Notes: a model not told the origin generated them from the letters alone. 64,000 nt of DNA from Serratia plymuthica (GCF_018336935.1 NZ_CP068771.1:1860001-1924000); one strand, 5' to 3'. Positions 16,124 through 26,079 are shown, counted from the stretch's first letter. Made by a program: numbers and translations.

Positions 16124-17659
16124 TTAATCGTGGCCGGCGCTGCCGCGCTGAAAGGTCAGCACCCGGCTGCGGTTGGCGATCAGATCCACGCTGTAACCGC
16201 GAAAATACAGACAAAAGCGCTTTAGCCACGGGCCGTCGCTGCTTTCTACCAGCATGCGGCCGTGGCCGAGCGAACTGATGGTGCCGGTCTGCGCCGCCGG
16301 ACCCACGCCCATGAGCACCCGATCGCCGCAAATCTCGAAGGCAGTGCGGTACTGCGGATGATACCAGAGACCCTGCACGTGCTTCAGGCAGTCACCGTTG
16401 GGCGTTACCGGCAGGAAGCTGCGCGTCACGTGGCCCACTTCGCCTTCAACCGCTTCACCGGTCCATTTCAGCCGCATTGGCATATGGGCAGAAAGCGACA
16501 CCGCATAGCCGTCATCGGCGCGGTAAAGCGGCTCGCCGATCCCCAAATAGCTCAGGTTACCGTCCTCCACCTCCAGCCAGTAAGGCTCTGCCACCGTGGC
16601 GTAAATGCCGTCGGGAATGGCGGTGCTGCGCTGCGGCAGCGCCTCATCGAGCAGGGCGGCCATCACCTGTAGCGCCATGCCAAAGCTGTCGCAATCCTCG
16701 CGGTTGGCCACCAGCGCCACCCCAGCCTGCCGATCGGGCGTCAGCAGAAAATAGCTTTTGTAACCGGCATGCGAGCCGCCGTGGCCCAGTAACCGATGTG
16801 CGCCGAGCGAGGTTTGCGCCAACCCCAGACCGTAAGCGCTGAGCTGGCCCTGATTGAGCCGCCGTGGGGCGCCAAGCTGCGCCAGCACGCCGTGGCCCGG
16901 GCCTTCATCAGCCAGCAGCGTTTGCAGCCAACGGGTGAGGGCATTGGCGCTGCCGGTCAGGCTGCCGGAGGCGGACAGGTGCAGGCCGGCGCTGGCCAGT
17001 TGCCAACCTTGCCGTGAACGCCAGTAGCCGGGTGCCAGCCCAGGCACCACGTCAAACCAGCTTTCCGGTGCCCGCAGCTGAACCTGCAGCGGCTCGGCAA
17101 TATGCCGTTGCACCAGTTGATCGAAGTCATGGCCTTTGGCTTTTAGCGCCGCTTCAACCAGCCGGTATCCGGTATTGGTGTAGGCCACTTCGCTGCCGGC
17201 AGGATAGTTTAGCCCGCGCAGCCCCTGCAGAAACTGCATCACCGGCTGTGCATCGCTGCGGGTATGTACCGAGATACCGAGCAGCCCCAGGGTTTCACGC
17301 ACGTCGGGCAGCCCGCTGGTCATGTCCAGCGCCTGGCCGACGGTCACGTCCGCCAGCGGGGCATGCAGCTCAGGCAGTAAATCGCCGAGGCGATCGTGCA
17401 GACTGAGGGCATTGTCGGTGGCGTTCAGCGCCAGTGCGGCGAAGATGTGCTTGGTGATCGAGGCGTAGCGCACCACGCTGTCGGCGGTAAAGGGTGTATT
17501 TTGCGCCAGGTCGGCCAGGCCGGCGCTGGCGGTCGCCCGTATCTGCCCGGCGTCGAACAGGGTTATTGCCCCACCGGGTTCGCCATCGGAGCGCCAATTC
17601 GCCAACAGACGATCGGCAACGGCCTGTGCGGCGCGCCAGTTTAACGGGGTTTCAGACAT
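16124..17659 (-). CDS. Serine hydrolase, D-aminopeptidase (DmpB/DAP) type
   Basis: The 511-residue protein has an N-terminal penicillin-binding/class C beta-lactamase-like domain. The SxxK motif is in ASITKHIF, the YxN motif in YTNTGYRL, and a His-x-Gly motif in GHGGSHAGYKS. The C-terminal 170 residues form a beta-rich part. This two-part layout and length fit D-stereospecific aminopeptidases of the Ochrobactrum DAP kind, which release N-terminal D-residues from peptides. No signal peptide is evident. It is monocistronic. A generic beta-lactamase-family esterase is the alternative. Confidence 0.75.
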   Translation of the reverse strand: MSETPLNWRAAQAVADRLLANWRSDGEPGGAITLFDAGQIRATASAGLADLAQNTPFTADSVVRYASITKHIFAALALNATDNALSLHDRLGDLLPELHAPLADVTVGQALDMTSGLPDVRETLGLLGISVHTRSDAQPVMQFLQGLRGLNYPAGSEVAYTNTGYRLVEAALKAKGHDFDQLVQRHIAEPLQVQLRAPESWFDVVPGLAPGYWRSRQGWQLASAGLHLSASGSLTGSANALTRWLQTLLADEGPGHGVLAQLGAPRRLNQGQLSAYGLGLAQTSLGAHRLLGHGGSHAGYKSYFLLTPDRQAGVALVANREDCDSFGMALQVMAALLDEALPQRSTAIPDGIYATVAEPYWLEVEDGNLSYLGIGEPLYRADDGYAVSLSAHMPMRLKWTGEAVEGEVGHVTRSFLPVTPNGDCLKHVQGLWYHPQYRTAFEICGDRVLMGVGPAAQTGTISSLGHGRMLVESSDGPWLKRFCLYFRGYSVDLIANRSRVLTFQRGSAGHD

Positions 17660-17994
17660 GGTAGCCTCCAGAGTGGGGGATCAATTTTGGGCTTTGGACC
17701 GCGCACCCGGAACCCTGGCAGCCAAGGTTGCCGGGGAGAGGTTGACGGGATTTATTCCCGGGCAATGGCCGGGCTTTTCGGCAGATTGTGGCGCACCCTG
17801 GGATCCCTATGCCGCTGTTTTGTGCGCTGTTCCGACCAGATTCAAGGGTTTTCATTCAAACTGCGATGCAGCACGCAAATTGAGGCGGGAGCCGGAAAGG
17901 AGGCATGCTTTATGCCGCAAAATCAGGAGACGAAGCGACGTCCTGGTGACGCCGGGGCGAGAGGAGCCGCCCCGGCCAGGGCATAAGCGCTGGG
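17660..17994. other. Gene-free interval between serine hydrolase and hutG
   Basis: No ORF with a sensible ribosome site and coding pattern is seen in these 335 bp, and no HutC-type site. It presumably carries the promoter of the serine hydrolase on the minus strand and the 3' end of the hutIG transcript. Confidence 0.4.
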
Positions 17995-18795
17995 TTAACG
18001 CGGTAGTTCGCAGGACAGCAGGCTATCGATCATTTGCTTCAGCAGGCGCTGCAAAGCGGCCGCCCGCTGCGGCTCGAAGGCAAAAGGATACTGTTCGGAC
18101 ATGTAGTTGACCTGCGCCAGCTCCAGTTGAATCGCATGCTGCTGTTGTTGCGGCTGGCCATAAGCACGGGTGATATACCCGCCTTTAAAACGGCCGTTAA
18201 GCACGTGCGTAAACTGCTGTTGTTGTTCGCAGCAGGCCACCAGGCGATCGCTCAGCGCCGGGGCGCAGCTTTCACCGCCGTTGGTGCCCAGGTTGAGATC
18301 CGGCAGCTTACCGTCGAACAGCCGCGGGATCACCGAGGCGATGGAGTGCGCGTCGAACAATAGCGCGTAGCCGTGTTTGGCTTTCAGTCGCGCCAGTTCA
18401 TCCTGCAGTTGCTGGTGGTAGGGCTGCCAGACTTGCTGTAAATAACCGGCCCGCTCTTCGTCCGACGGCGCTTTGCCTGGCAAAAAACTCGGGCGGCCGT
18501 CAAACAGCACGTCAGGGTACAGGCCGGTGGTCGCGGTGGTATACAGCGGCTTATCGTCCGCCGGGCGGTTAAGGTCGATGACGAAGCGCGAGTAGTTGCC
18601 GACCAGCACGCTGGCACCCATAGCGCGAGCAAAATCATACAGCTGCGGAATGTGCCAGTCGGTATCGGGCAGCGGCCGCGCCTCTTCGGTCAAACCGGCT
18701 TCGACCGCAGGCGTCAATCGGGTGCCGGCATGGGGAATGCTGATCAGCAGCGGCAGGCTGCCGGCCTGGAAATCATAGGGATCGCGAATGGTCAT
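17995..18795 (-). CDS. hutG: N-formylglutamate deformylase HutG
   Basis: The 266-residue FGase-family hydrolase matches Pseudomonas-type Hut[13 protein letters not shown] at the N-terminus, [28 protein letters not shown] and LLFDAHSI are the conserved metal and substrate blocks. It splits N-formylglutamate into glutamate and formate. This is the last step of the five-step histidine route and pairs with HutF, which is also present. It overlaps hutI by 4 bases (ATGA), so the two are translationally coupled in one operon. Confidence 0.95.
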   Translation of the reverse strand: MTIRDPYDFQAGSLPLLISIPHAGTRLTPAVEAGLTEEARPLPDTDWHIPQLYDFARAMGASVLVGNYSRFVIDLNRPADDKPLYTTATTGLYPDVLFDGRPSFLPGKAPSDEERAGYLQQVWQPYHQQLQDELARLKAKHGYALLFDAHSIASVIPRLFDGKLPDLNLGTNGGESCAPALSDRLVACCEQQQQFTHVLNGRFKGGYITRAYGQPQQQQHAIQLELAQVNYMSEQYPFAFEPQRAAALQRLLKQMIDSLLSCELPR

Positions 18796-20015
18796 TGACG
18801 TACTTCTCCTCGGAAAATCACCGTACAGGGCAGTTGTCCACCCAACCAGTAAGCCAGTTCAGCCGGCCGGGAAAGTGGCCAGTGCACAAAATCCGCCACC
18901 TTGCCGGTTTCCAGCGTGCCGTGGCTGTCCTGCAGGCCCAGCGCTTTGGCCGCATGAACCGTGACGCCCGCCAGCGCTTCTTCCGGCGTCAGACGGAACA
19001 GCGTGCAGGCCATGTTGATCATCAGGCGCAGCGACAACGCCGGGGAGGTGCCCGGGTTGGCGTCGCTGGCGATCGCCATTGCCACCCGGTGCTTGCGGAA
19101 CAGATCCACCGGCGGGCACTGGGTTTCGCGCAGCAGGTAATAAGCGCCGGGCAGCAGCACCGCAACGGTACCGGCATCGCCCATCGCCCGTGCATCTTGC
19201 TCGGTGGCATATTCCAGGTGATCGGCGGAGAGCGCATGGTGATGCGCCGCCAACTCGCTGCCGCCGAGGGCGGAAAGCTGTTCGGCGTGCAGCTTCACCG
19301 GCAGGCCGGCGGCTTCGGCGGCGGCGAACACCCGCTCAACCTGCGCCGGCGAGAACGCCAGATGCTCGCAGAAGGCGTCAACCGCATCCGCCAGCCCGGC
19401 GGCAGCGGCCTGAGGAATAATGGTGTTGCACACCAGATCGATATAATCGTCGGCGCGGTTGGCGTATTCCGGCGGCAGCGCGTGGGCCGCCAGGCAGGTG
19501 GTTTTCACCTCTACCGGCAGCGTTTCGCCAAGCCGGCGCGCCACGCGCAGCATTTTCAGCTCGCTTTCCGGCGTCAGCCCATAACCGGATTTGATCTCCA
19601 CGCAGGTCACGCCTTCCGCCAGCAGCGGCCGCAAACGGAACAGCGCTTGCTCGAACAGCGCCTCTTCGTCGGCATCGCGCGTGGCTTTGACCGTGGAAAT
19701 GATGCCGCCGCCCTGGGCGGCGATCTCGGCATAACTCGCGCCGTTCAGGCGCTGTTCGAATTCACCGCTGCGGTTGCCGCCGAACACCAGATGGGTATGG
19801 CAGTCGACAAAGCCCGGCGTGATGATGCCGCCGTCGAATTTCACCCTTTCATCGGCGATCAGCCCCGCAGGCAGCGCGGCATATTCGCCCACCCAGACGA
19901 TTTTCCCTGCGCGCACGGCGATCGCGCCATCGCTGAGGGTGTGATACTTGCCGTCGCGCATGGTGACGATGTCGGCCCCGTGCCACAGGCTGTCGCAGTG
20001 AATCTCAGACGTCAT
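18792..20015 (-). CDS. hutI: Imidazolonepropionase HutI
   Basis: This 407-residue amidohydrolase has the metal-binding motif in [15 protein letters not shown], and the conserved blocks [29 protein letters not shown] and [13 protein letters not shown]. It opens the ring of imidazolone-5-propionate to formiminoglutamate, the third step of histidine breakdown. The ATG at 20015 gives [13 protein letters not shown], like the family; the longer frame from 20072 would run over the operator. A HutC-type palindrome lies 36 bp upstream. Confidence 0.95.
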   Translation of the reverse strand: MTSEIHCDSLWHGADIVTMRDGKYHTLSDGAIAVRAGKIVWVGEYAALPAGLIADERVKFDGGIITPGFVDCHTHLVFGGNRSGEFEQRLNGASYAEIAAQGGGIISTVKATRDADEEALFEQALFRLRPLLAEGVTCVEIKSGYGLTPESELKMLRVARRLGETLPVEVKTTCLAAHALPPEYANRADDYIDLVCNTIIPQAAAAGLADAVDAFCEHLAFSPAQVERVFAAAEAAGLPVKLHAEQLSALGGSELAAHHHALSADHLEYATEQDARAMGDAGTVAVLLPGAYYLLRETQCPPVDLFRKHRVAMAIASDANPGTSPALSLRLMINMACTLFRLTPEEALAGVTVHAAKALGLQDSHGTLETGKVADFVHWPLSRPAELAYWLGGQLPCTVIFRGEVRQ

Positions 20016-20050
20016 TGCTTTCCTCCGCCGGAGCCTTGGCTCCCACATGG

Positions 20051-20062
20051 TTGTATATACAA
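20051..20062. promoter_or_regulatory. HutC operator upstream of hutI
   Basis: The perfect palindrome TTGTATATACAA resembles the HutC site CTTGTATGTACAAG described in Pseudomonas. It lies 36 bp before the hutI start, in the 160-bp gap between hutC and hutI. Confidence 0.8.
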
Positions 20063-20175
20063 TTAAAAACAACCTAGCGCATTCACCGGTTTGTCACAAG
20101 AGGCGGGGTAAAAATTTGTTATCGGGGTGTGATCGCGCAGAGAAGGCGGGCGCAAAGGCTGCACCCGCAGAGGGA

Positions 20176-20931
20176 TTAAACGTCGCTGGTGAAACGGCCG
20201 AACAGCTGATAGCGGCTGCCGGGGTACAGCAGGCGCGCCGAGGTGACGACGTTTTTGCCGGACCAGGTGCGGCGGTGAATCAACAGCCCCGGTTCGTGAT
20301 CTTCCAGTTGCAGCAGGTCGCGCTCCTGGCGGGTCGGCACTACCGCTTCCACGATGTGCTCGCCGGCGGTCAGCGGGGCGGCTTGCGTCAGGTAGATATA
20401 CGGCGTCACGCGGTCGAAATCCTGCTTCATGTAATCGGGCGCCACTGCCGGATTGACGCAGCGGTCTTCCACCTGCACCGGCAGGTCGTTTTCGTAATGC
20501 ACGATCTGCGAATAGAACAGCTGTTGGCCGGGTTGGATACCCAGCGCCAGCGCTTCTTCTTCGCTGGCCGGGCGCGCTTTCAGCTGCAGGATCTTGCTGC
20601 TGTGACGATGGCCGCGAGCGGCGATTTCGTCGGCGATGTTATGCACTTCCAGCAGCGCGGTATGCGCCTTAGCCTCGGCGACGAAGGTGCCGACGCCCTG
20701 CATGCGGATCAGGAAACCTTCGCTGGTCAGCTCGCGCAGCGCGCGGTTGATGGTCATGCGGCTGACGCCCAGTTCCGCCACCAGTTCACTTTCAGAGGGC
20801 ACGCGCTGGTGCGGCAGCCAATGGCCCGCACGGATTTGGTTTACGATCGCCTGCTTGACCCGTTGGTAGATCGGGGCGGGGGTATCGCTCATTGCAGCAG
20901 CCAGTTGTAACAGGGTCTGTTGATCCACCAC
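20176..20931 (-). CDS. hutC: Histidine utilization repressor HutC (GntR/UTRA)
   Basis: The 251-residue regulator has an N-terminal GntR winged helix (YQRVKQAIVNQIRAGHW, then ELGVSRMTINRALRELTSEGFL, about residues 22-80) and a C-terminal UTRA effector domain. In known hut systems HutC represses hut genes and is released by urocanate. The start is a GTG at 20931, with GAGG 8 bases upstream; an internal ATG at 20892 lacks a ribosome site. Operators flank the gene on both sides, so autoregulation is likely. Four candidate sites in the window suggest a wide regulon. Confidence 0.93.
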   Translation of the reverse strand: MVDQQTLLQLAAAMSDTPAPIYQRVKQAIVNQIRAGHWLPHQRVPSESELVAELGVSRMTINRALRELTSEGFLIRMQGVGTFVAEAKAHTALLEVHNIADEIAARGHRHSSKILQLKARPASEEEALALGIQPGQQLFYSQIVHYENDLPVQVEDRCVNPAVAPDYMKQDFDRVTPYIYLTQAAPLTAGEHIVEAVVPTRQERDLLQLEDHEPGLLIHRRTWSGKNVVTSARLLYPGSRYQLFGRFTSDV

Positions 20932-20995
20932 GACGTTAACCTCGTCAAATAAAAAAATAATAACACCAGTTTACTGTTGATGTCGGCGTATGTAT

Positions 20996-21007
20996 ATGTA
21001 TATACAA
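20996..21007. promoter_or_regulatory. HutC operator between hutC and hutF
   Basis: ATGTATATACAA differs by one base from the site at 20051 and is identical to the one at 39783. It lies 64 bp upstream of the hutC GTG, and 224 bp upstream of hutF across a repeat. Confidence 0.75.
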
Positions 21008-21008
21008 C

Positions 21009-21134
21009 TATACCCATCATACTTGAAATTGCCGCTGTGTTGGCTGCGCTCACTTACCCGAATCGCTGACTTCAGTAAGCTCATCGGATAAGCGCTCTTG
21101 CCGCCGTGATGCAACTCCAATTATCCAGGGTATA
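21009..21134. repeat. 126-bp palindromic intergenic repeat (MITE-like)
   Basis: The element is bounded by the inverted ends TATACCC (21009-21015) and GGGTATA (21128-21134). Inside are blocks such as CATACTTGAAATTGCCGCTG, GTGTTGGCTGCGCTC and GCAACTCCAATTATCCAGGGT. I recognise this as a short dispersed palindromic repeat common in Serratia, Yersinia, Photorhabdus and Pectobacterium intergenic regions (from memory). It begins one base after the HutC operator. Only one copy is in the window. Confidence 0.7.
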
Positions 21135-21231
21135 AGGCCCGGTTCGCCACAGCAATGCGATCGGCCTGTGCATTTTCGGATGCGTGATCCTCGCGCGTTA
21201 TTAGCCGTTACACTAACAGTGGAATACTGCC

Positions 21232-22602
21232 ATGCCTGCTTATTTTGCCTCACGCGCTCTGCTCCCTGAGGGGTGGGCGCATAACGTCCGTCTGGACGTC
21301 GATGCGCACGGTCACCTGGCTCAGGTGATTGCCGATTCAGATCCCGAAGGCTGCATTCGCCTGCACGGCGATGTGGTGCCGGGCATGCCGAACCTGCATT
21401 CCCACGCCTTTCAACGTGCGATGGCCGGGCTGGCAGAGGTCGCGGGCAACCCGCAGGACAGCTTCTGGACCTGGCGCGATCTGATGTATCGCCTGGTGCA
21501 GCGGCTGACCCCGGAGCAGGTGGAAGTTATCGCCCGACAACTGTATATCGAAATGCTGAAGGGGGGATATACCCAGGTTGCCGAGTTCCACTATCTGCAT
21601 CATGGCGCCGACGGCAATCCTTACGCCGATCGCGGTGAAATGACCGGCCGGCTCAGCCAGGCGGCGCAGCAGGCCGGGATCGGCATGACCCTGCTGCCGG
21701 TGCTGTACAGCTACGCCGGTTTTGGCGCCCAGCCCGCCCAGCCGGGGCAGAAACGTTTTATTCAGGACGCGGACAGCTACCTGCAACAGCAGCAGGTGAT
21801 AGCTCGCCAATTGGCGGACCAACCGCTGCAAAACCAAGGCCTGTGCTTCCACTCCTTGCGTGCGGTGGAACTGAGCCAGATGCAGCAAATCCTGGCGGCG
21901 TCGGACAGCGCCTTGCCGGTGCATATTCATATCGCCGAGCAGCAAAAAGAGGTCAACGATTGCCTGGCCTGGAGCGGCCAACGCCCGGTGGCCTGGCTGT
22001 ATGAGCACATGCCGGTTGACTCGCGTTGGTGCCTGGTGCACGCCACCCATCTCGATCGCGCAGAGCTGGAGCAATTGGCGCGCAGCGAGGCGGTGGCCGG
22101 CCTGTGTCTGACCACCGAGGCCAACCTGGGCGACGGCATTTTCCCCGGTGACGCGTATCTGCACCATCAGGGCCGCTGGGGCATAGGTTCCGACAGCCAC
22201 GTGTCGCTCAACGTCGTGGAAGAACTGCGCTGGTTCGAATACGGCCAGCGGCTGCGCGATCAGCGCCGTAACCGCCTGACCACGCCGCAACAACCGGCGG
22301 TGGCGGATGTGCTGTACCAGCAGGCATTGCAGGGCGGGGCGCAGGCCTGCGGCGCGCCAATCGGCCGTTTGCAGAGCGGCTACCGTGCAGACTGGCTGGT
22401 ACTGGATGGCGACGATCCTTATCTGGCCGCCGCACCCGATGCCTCGATCCTCAATCGCTGGCTGTTCGCCGGCGGCAAAGAGCAAATCCGCGACGTCTTC
22501 GTTGGCGGCCGTCAGGTAATCGAACAGGGGCGCCACGCGTTGCAACAGCAAAGCAGTGCGGAATTCCTGCAAGTACTGAAAACTTTCCAGCAGGAGGCGT
22601 GA
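21232..22602 (+). CDS. hutF: Formimidoylglutamate deiminase HutF
   Basis: The 456-residue amidohydrolase has the HxH metal motif in MPNLHSHAFQRAMAG, further ligands in HIHIAEQQKEVND and HATHLDRAEL, and the metal aspartate in GSDSHVSLNVVEELR. It converts formiminoglutamate to N-formylglutamate and ammonia, feeding HutG; this marks the Pseudomonas-type five-step route. It is the first gene of a rightward unit with hutD (one-base overlap TGATG). The HutC operator upstream is separated from it by the 126-bp repeat. Confidence 0.95.
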   Translation: MPAYFASRALLPEGWAHNVRLDVDAHGHLAQVIADSDPEGCIRLHGDVVPGMPNLHSHAFQRAMAGLAEVAGNPQDSFWTWRDLMYRLVQRLTPEQVEVIARQLYIEMLKGGYTQVAEFHYLHHGADGNPYADRGEMTGRLSQAAQQAGIGMTLLPVLYSYAGFGAQPAQPGQKRFIQDADSYLQQQQVIARQLADQPLQNQGLCFHSLRAVELSQMQQILAASDSALPVHIHIAEQQKEVNDCLAWSGQRPVAWLYEHMPVDSRWCLVHATHLDRAELEQLARSEAVAGLCLTTEANLGDGIFPGDAYLHHQGRWGIGSDSHVSLNVVEELRWFEYGQRLRDQRRNRLTTPQQPAVADVLYQQALQGGAQACGAPIGRLQSGYRADWLVLDGDDPYLAAAPDASILNRWLFAGGKEQIRDVFVGGRQVIEQGRHALQQQSSAEFLQVLKTFQQEA

Positions 22603-23165
22603 TGAACCTGACCCGTTTTGATTTTGATTCCCTGCCGGTGACGCCTTGGCGCAATGGCGGCGGCGAAACCCGCGAGATCGCCTGCTGGCCGGCGGGCGCG
22701 CCAGACTTTGACTGGCGCGCCAGCATCGCCACCATTGCGCAGGACGGCCCATTTTCGGCATTTGACGGCATCGACCGCTCGATTACCCTGCTGGAGGGCG
22801 ACGGCGTGCATTTGTTCAGCGCCGGGCAAATCGATCACCGATTGTCGCAGGTCGGTGAACCGTTCGCCTTTTCCGGCGACGTGGCGTTGAACGCCACGCT
22901 GCTGGGCTGCGCCAGCCAGGATTTCAACATCATGACCCGGCGCGGGCGCTGGGCGGCCAAGGTGCAGCGCATCACCGCCGGCATGGCATTGCCGGCAGGC
23001 CACGCCGGTGTGCTGTATGTGTTGCAGGGAACCTGGTCGCTGGCGGGCGGTGTTACGCTGTCGGCGCGTCAGGGCGGCTGGTGGCCGGCCGAACATCACG
23101 GCGGGCAGTTGACGCCGCTGGCGAAAGAGAGTCTGGCCCTGTGGGCCGATATTCACCCGGTTTAA
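22602..23165 (+). CDS. hutD: HutD-family cupin protein
   Basis: The 187-residue HutD/Ves-type double-stranded beta-helix protein shows the family phrase TPWRNGGGETREIACWP near the start and DWRASIATIAQDGPFSAFDGIDR. HutD has no settled enzyme activity; in Pseudomonas it is thought to limit hut expression, possibly by binding a pathway intermediate. The ATG at 22602 overlaps the hutF stop and follows AGGAGG, so it is cotranslated with hutF. Confidence 0.9.
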   Translation: MNLTRFDFDSLPVTPWRNGGGETREIACWPAGAPDFDWRASIATIAQDGPFSAFDGIDRSITLLEGDGVHLFSAGQIDHRLSQVGEPFAFSGDVALNATLLGCASQDFNIMTRRGRWAAKVQRITAGMALPAGHAGVLYVLQGTWSLAGGVTLSARQGGWWPAEHHGGQLTPLAKESLALWADIHPV

Positions 23166-23319
23166 TCCGCTTACCCGGCAAGCGGCGCCCTTGCTCCAAT
23201 TAGGTGCGCCGCCTGCGCCATCATGATTCACCCGCACCTGCCATCACCCTGCTGAAACCCGTTTCTCCGCCGCCCACGCCGCTTGCGCGTTTGGCACAGT
23301 CTTTGCTCCAGTCACCTCT

Positions 23320-23333
23320 CTTGTATAGACAAG
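23320..23333. promoter_or_regulatory. HutC operator upstream of an ABC-transporter operon
   Basis: CTTGTATAGACAAG is a 14-base near-palindrome matching, as I recall it, the core of the classical Klebsiella hut operator. It lies 63 bp before the periplasmic-binding-protein start, in the 230-bp gap after hutD, and so ties the transporter operon to HutC. Confidence 0.8.
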
Positions 23334-23395
23334 ACTATACAGAGTCATTCTGGCGCCCGCGATGGGGCGCTTTATCGGCAAGACAGGAGCACAGC

Positions 23396-24376
23396 ATGAG
23401 CAAGGGTTTTTCCGTGAAAACGGCTATGGGGACACTTTCGATCCTGGCGGCAGCGACAGGGTTTTGCGGTTTGACGGCGGCGCAGGCGGCCGATACGCCG
23501 GTGGCGATTGGCATCTCCGGCTGGACCGGCTTCGCCCCGTTAACGCTGGCAGACAAGGCCGGGATTTTCAAAAAGCATGGCCTGGATGTCGATCTGAAAA
23601 TGATCCCGCAGAAAGACCGCCATCTGGCGATCGCCTCCGGTGCGGTGCAGTGCGCCGCCACCACGGTGGAAACCTACGTCGCCTGGAACGCCAACGGCGT
23701 GCCAATCACTCAAATCGTGCAGTTGGATAAATCCTACGGGGCCGACGGGCTGGCGGTGCGCAACGGTATCAGCAGCGTGGCGCAGTTGAAGGGCAAGACG
23801 GTGGGCGTCGATGCGCCCGGCACGTCCTCCTATTTTGCGCTGGCGTGGATCCTGGACAAAAACCACATGACGCTGAAAGACGTCAAGCTGGCCACCTTGT
23901 CGCCGCAGGCCGCGGCGCAGGCTTTCAATGCCGGGCAGAACGACGCGGCGATGACCTATGAACCTTACCTGTCGACGGTTCGCGACAACCCCAAGCAGGG
24001 CAAAATCCTGGCCACCACGCTGGATTACCCGATGGTGATGGATACGCTGGGTTGCACGCCGGACTGGTTGAAGAAAAACCCGCAGGCGGCGAAAGCGCTG
24101 GTGGAGAGCTATTTCGACGCGCTGGACATGATCAAGGCGCAGCCGGATAAATCTTACGAAATCATGGGCGCCGCAGTGAAGTCGAGCGGCAAGCAGTTTG
24201 CCGAGTCCGCCGGCTATCTGCGTTGGCAGGATCGCGAGCAGAACCGCAAGTTCTTCAGCGGCGAAATCGCCGATTTCAGCAAAGAGGCCGCGGCGCTGCT
24301 GCTGGAAATGCGCGTGATCCGCAAACTGCCGGACATCGGCACGCTGTATGACGCCAGCTACGTAAACCAGCCATGA
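23396..24376 (+). CDS. NitT/TauT-type ABC transporter substrate-binding protein
   Basis: The 326-residue precursor has a signal peptide ending near TAAQA-ADTP and an NMT1/SsuA-like periplasmic binding fold (ISGWTGFAPLTLADKAGIFKKHG; TSSYFALAWILDKNHM). The family takes up taurine, sulfonates, nitrate, thiamine precursors and other small organics. The ATG at 23396 follows AGGAGC; the longer frame from 23204 includes the operator and is rejected. The HutC site suggests an imidazole or histidine-related ligand. This differs from the ProX-type HutX transporter of other hut loci. Confidence 0.88.
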   Translation: MSKGFSVKTAMGTLSILAAATGFCGLTAAQAADTPVAIGISGWTGFAPLTLADKAGIFKKHGLDVDLKMIPQKDRHLAIASGAVQCAATTVETYVAWNANGVPITQIVQLDKSYGADGLAVRNGISSVAQLKGKTVGVDAPGTSSYFALAWILDKNHMTLKDVKLATLSPQAAAQAFNAGQNDAAMTYEPYLSTVRDNPKQGKILATTLDYPMVMDTLGCTPDWLKKNPQAAKALVESYFDALDMIKAQPDKSYEIMGAAVKSSGKQFAESAGYLRWQDREQNRKFFSGEIADFSKEAAALLLEMRVIRKLPDIGTLYDASYVNQP

Positions 24377-24387
24377 AGGAGTCCGAA

Positions 24388-25251
24388 ATGAATTCACCCC
24401 TCAGTCCGGTTGCGGAACTGGAACGGGAGCCTGCGGCGCTGCCGCCCGCCAAACCGCACTGGCATAACCCGATGATGGTGCCGCTGCGGCCGGTTACCGG
24501 ACGGCTGCGTGGGTTTCTCGGCCTGGCCTTCTTTGCGCTGTTTGTGGCGCTGTGGGGGCTGGTGACCTTCACCGGGCTGGTGTCGCCGACGTTTCTGGCC
24601 GATCCGCTCACCATGCTGCGCGAAGGCGTACTGTTGTTCACCGAGTACGATTTCTCGCTGGATATCGGCATGACGGTGTTCCGGGTGCTGAGCGGTTTCC
24701 TGCTGGCGGCGGCCATTGCGGTGCCGCTCGGCATCATGATGGGTTCGTACAAACTGGTGGAGGCGTTTCTCGAACCCTTCGTCTCGTTTTGCCGCTATCT
24801 GCCGGCATCGGCGTTTGTGCCGTTGTTGATCCTGTGGGCCGGTATCGGCGAGATGCAGAAAATCCTGGTGATCTTTATCGGGTCGTTCTTCCAGATAGTG
24901 CTGATGGTGGCGGTGACCGTCGGCGCCGCCCGGCGCGATCTGGTGGAGGCGGCCTATACCCTGGGCGCTTCCAACCGCAGCGTGGTGCGAAGGGTGCTGA
25001 TCCCCGGCGCGGCCCCGGAGATTGCCGAACTGCTGCGTCTGGTGCTCGGCTGGGCCTGGACCTACGTGATTGTCGCCGAGCTGATCGGCTCTTCCAGCGG
25101 TATCGGCCACATGATTGTCGACAGCCAGGCGCTGTTGAACACCGGGCAGATTATCTTCGGCATTATCGTCATCGGCTGTATCGGTCTGCTGTCCGATCTG
25201 CTGTTCAAGGCGGCTAACAAGCGCCTGTTTATCTGGAGTTCTCTGCGATGA
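24388..25251 (+). CDS. ABC transporter permease (NitT/TauT type)
   Basis: This 287-residue inner-membrane protein has about six hydrophobic segments and a BPD-transport domain; the coupling loop is in EAAYTLGASNRSVVRRVLIPGAAPEIAELL. It forms the channel for the binding protein just upstream. The ATG at 24388 is preferred because AAGGAG (24376-24381) lies 6 bases before it; an ATG at 24373 would overlap the upstream stop but has no clear ribosome site. It overlaps the ATPase gene by 4 bases. Confidence 0.88.
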   Translation: MNSPLSPVAELEREPAALPPAKPHWHNPMMVPLRPVTGRLRGFLGLAFFALFVALWGLVTFTGLVSPTFLADPLTMLREGVLLFTEYDFSLDIGMTVFRVLSGFLLAAAIAVPLGIMMGSYKLVEAFLEPFVSFCRYLPASAFVPLLILWAGIGEMQKILVIFIGSFFQIVLMVAVTVGAARRDLVEAAYTLGASNRSVVRRVLIPGAAPEIAELLRLVLGWAWTYVIVAELIGSSSGIGHMIVDSQALLNTGQIIFGIIVIGCIGLLSDLLFKAANKRLFIWSSLR

Positions 25252-26030
25252 AAGCCGACAAGCTCAACGTCAGAAAGGTATCGCGGATCTTTACCGGGCC
25301 GCATGGCGAGCAGACGCAGGCGCTGCTGCCGGTCGATTACCAGGTGCAGGAGAATGATTTCATCACCATTCTTGGGCCTTCCGGCTGCGGCAAATCGACG
25401 CTGCTGCGCATCATTGCCGGGCTGGATAGCCCGACGCAGGGGGAGGTGTGGCTGGATGGCCAGCGGGTAGAGGGGCCGGGCGCCGATCGCGGCATGGTAT
25501 TCCAGAGCTATACGCTGTTCCCGTGGCTCACGGTGGAGCAGAACATCCGGTTTGGCCTGCAGGAACGCGGCGTGGGCGCGGCGCAGCAGAAAGAACGCAG
25601 CGATTATTTCATCAACAAGGTCGGGTTGCGCGGTTTTGAACGGCATTTCCCGCGCCAGCTTTCCGGCGGCATGCAGCAGCGCACCGCCATCGCCCGCGCG
25701 CTGGCCAACGATCCGAAAATCCTGCTGATGGACGAACCTTTCGGCGCGCTGGATAACCAGACCCGGGTGATGATGCAAGAGCTGTTGCTCAACATCTGGG
25801 AGGCTTCGCGCAAGACGGTGCTGTTCGTCACGCACGACATCGATGAAGCGATTTTTATGGCCAACAAGGTGGCGATTTTCAGTGCGCGGCCGGGGCGGAT
25901 CAAAACCGAAATACCGGTCAATTTCCCGCATCCGCGTGATTACACCCTGAAAACGTCGCCGGAGTTTATGGCCATCAAGGCGCAGGTCACGGAAGAGATC
26001 CGCAGTGAAACGCTGCAAAGCCTGCACTGA
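25248..26030 (+). CDS. ABC transporter ATP-binding protein (NitT/TauT type)
   Basis: This 260-residue ATPase has Walker [10 protein letters not shown], signature LSGGMQQR and Walker B ILLMDEPF, followed by the H-loop FVTHDIDEA. It energises the importer encoded by the two preceding genes. An ATGA overlap with the permease shows coupling. The next gene begins 50 bp downstream on the same strand. Confidence 0.9.
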   Translation: MKADKLNVRKVSRIFTGPHGEQTQALLPVDYQVQENDFITILGPSGCGKSTLLRIIAGLDSPTQGEVWLDGQRVEGPGADRGMVFQSYTLFPWLTVEQNIRFGLQERGVGAAQQKERSDYFINKVGLRGFERHFPRQLSGGMQQRTAIARALANDPKILLMDEPFGALDNQTRVMMQELLLNIWEASRKTVLFVTHDIDEAIFMANKVAIFSARPGRIKTEIPVNFPHPRDYTLKTSPEFMAIKAQVTEEIRSETLQSLH

Positions 26031-26079
26031 AATCCGGCAGGCCATTTGACTTTACCGATACTCAATCCGCGAGGTGAGG

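Noticed and set aside
16124..17659. Beta-lactamase (AmpC) call for the serine hydrolase
   Set aside because: No signal peptide, an extra beta-rich C-terminal part and a length near 510 residues fit D-aminopeptidase-type hydrolases, not AmpC.
18795..20066. 423-codon open frame opposite hutI
   Set aside because: Exact antisense of hutI with shadow-type composition.
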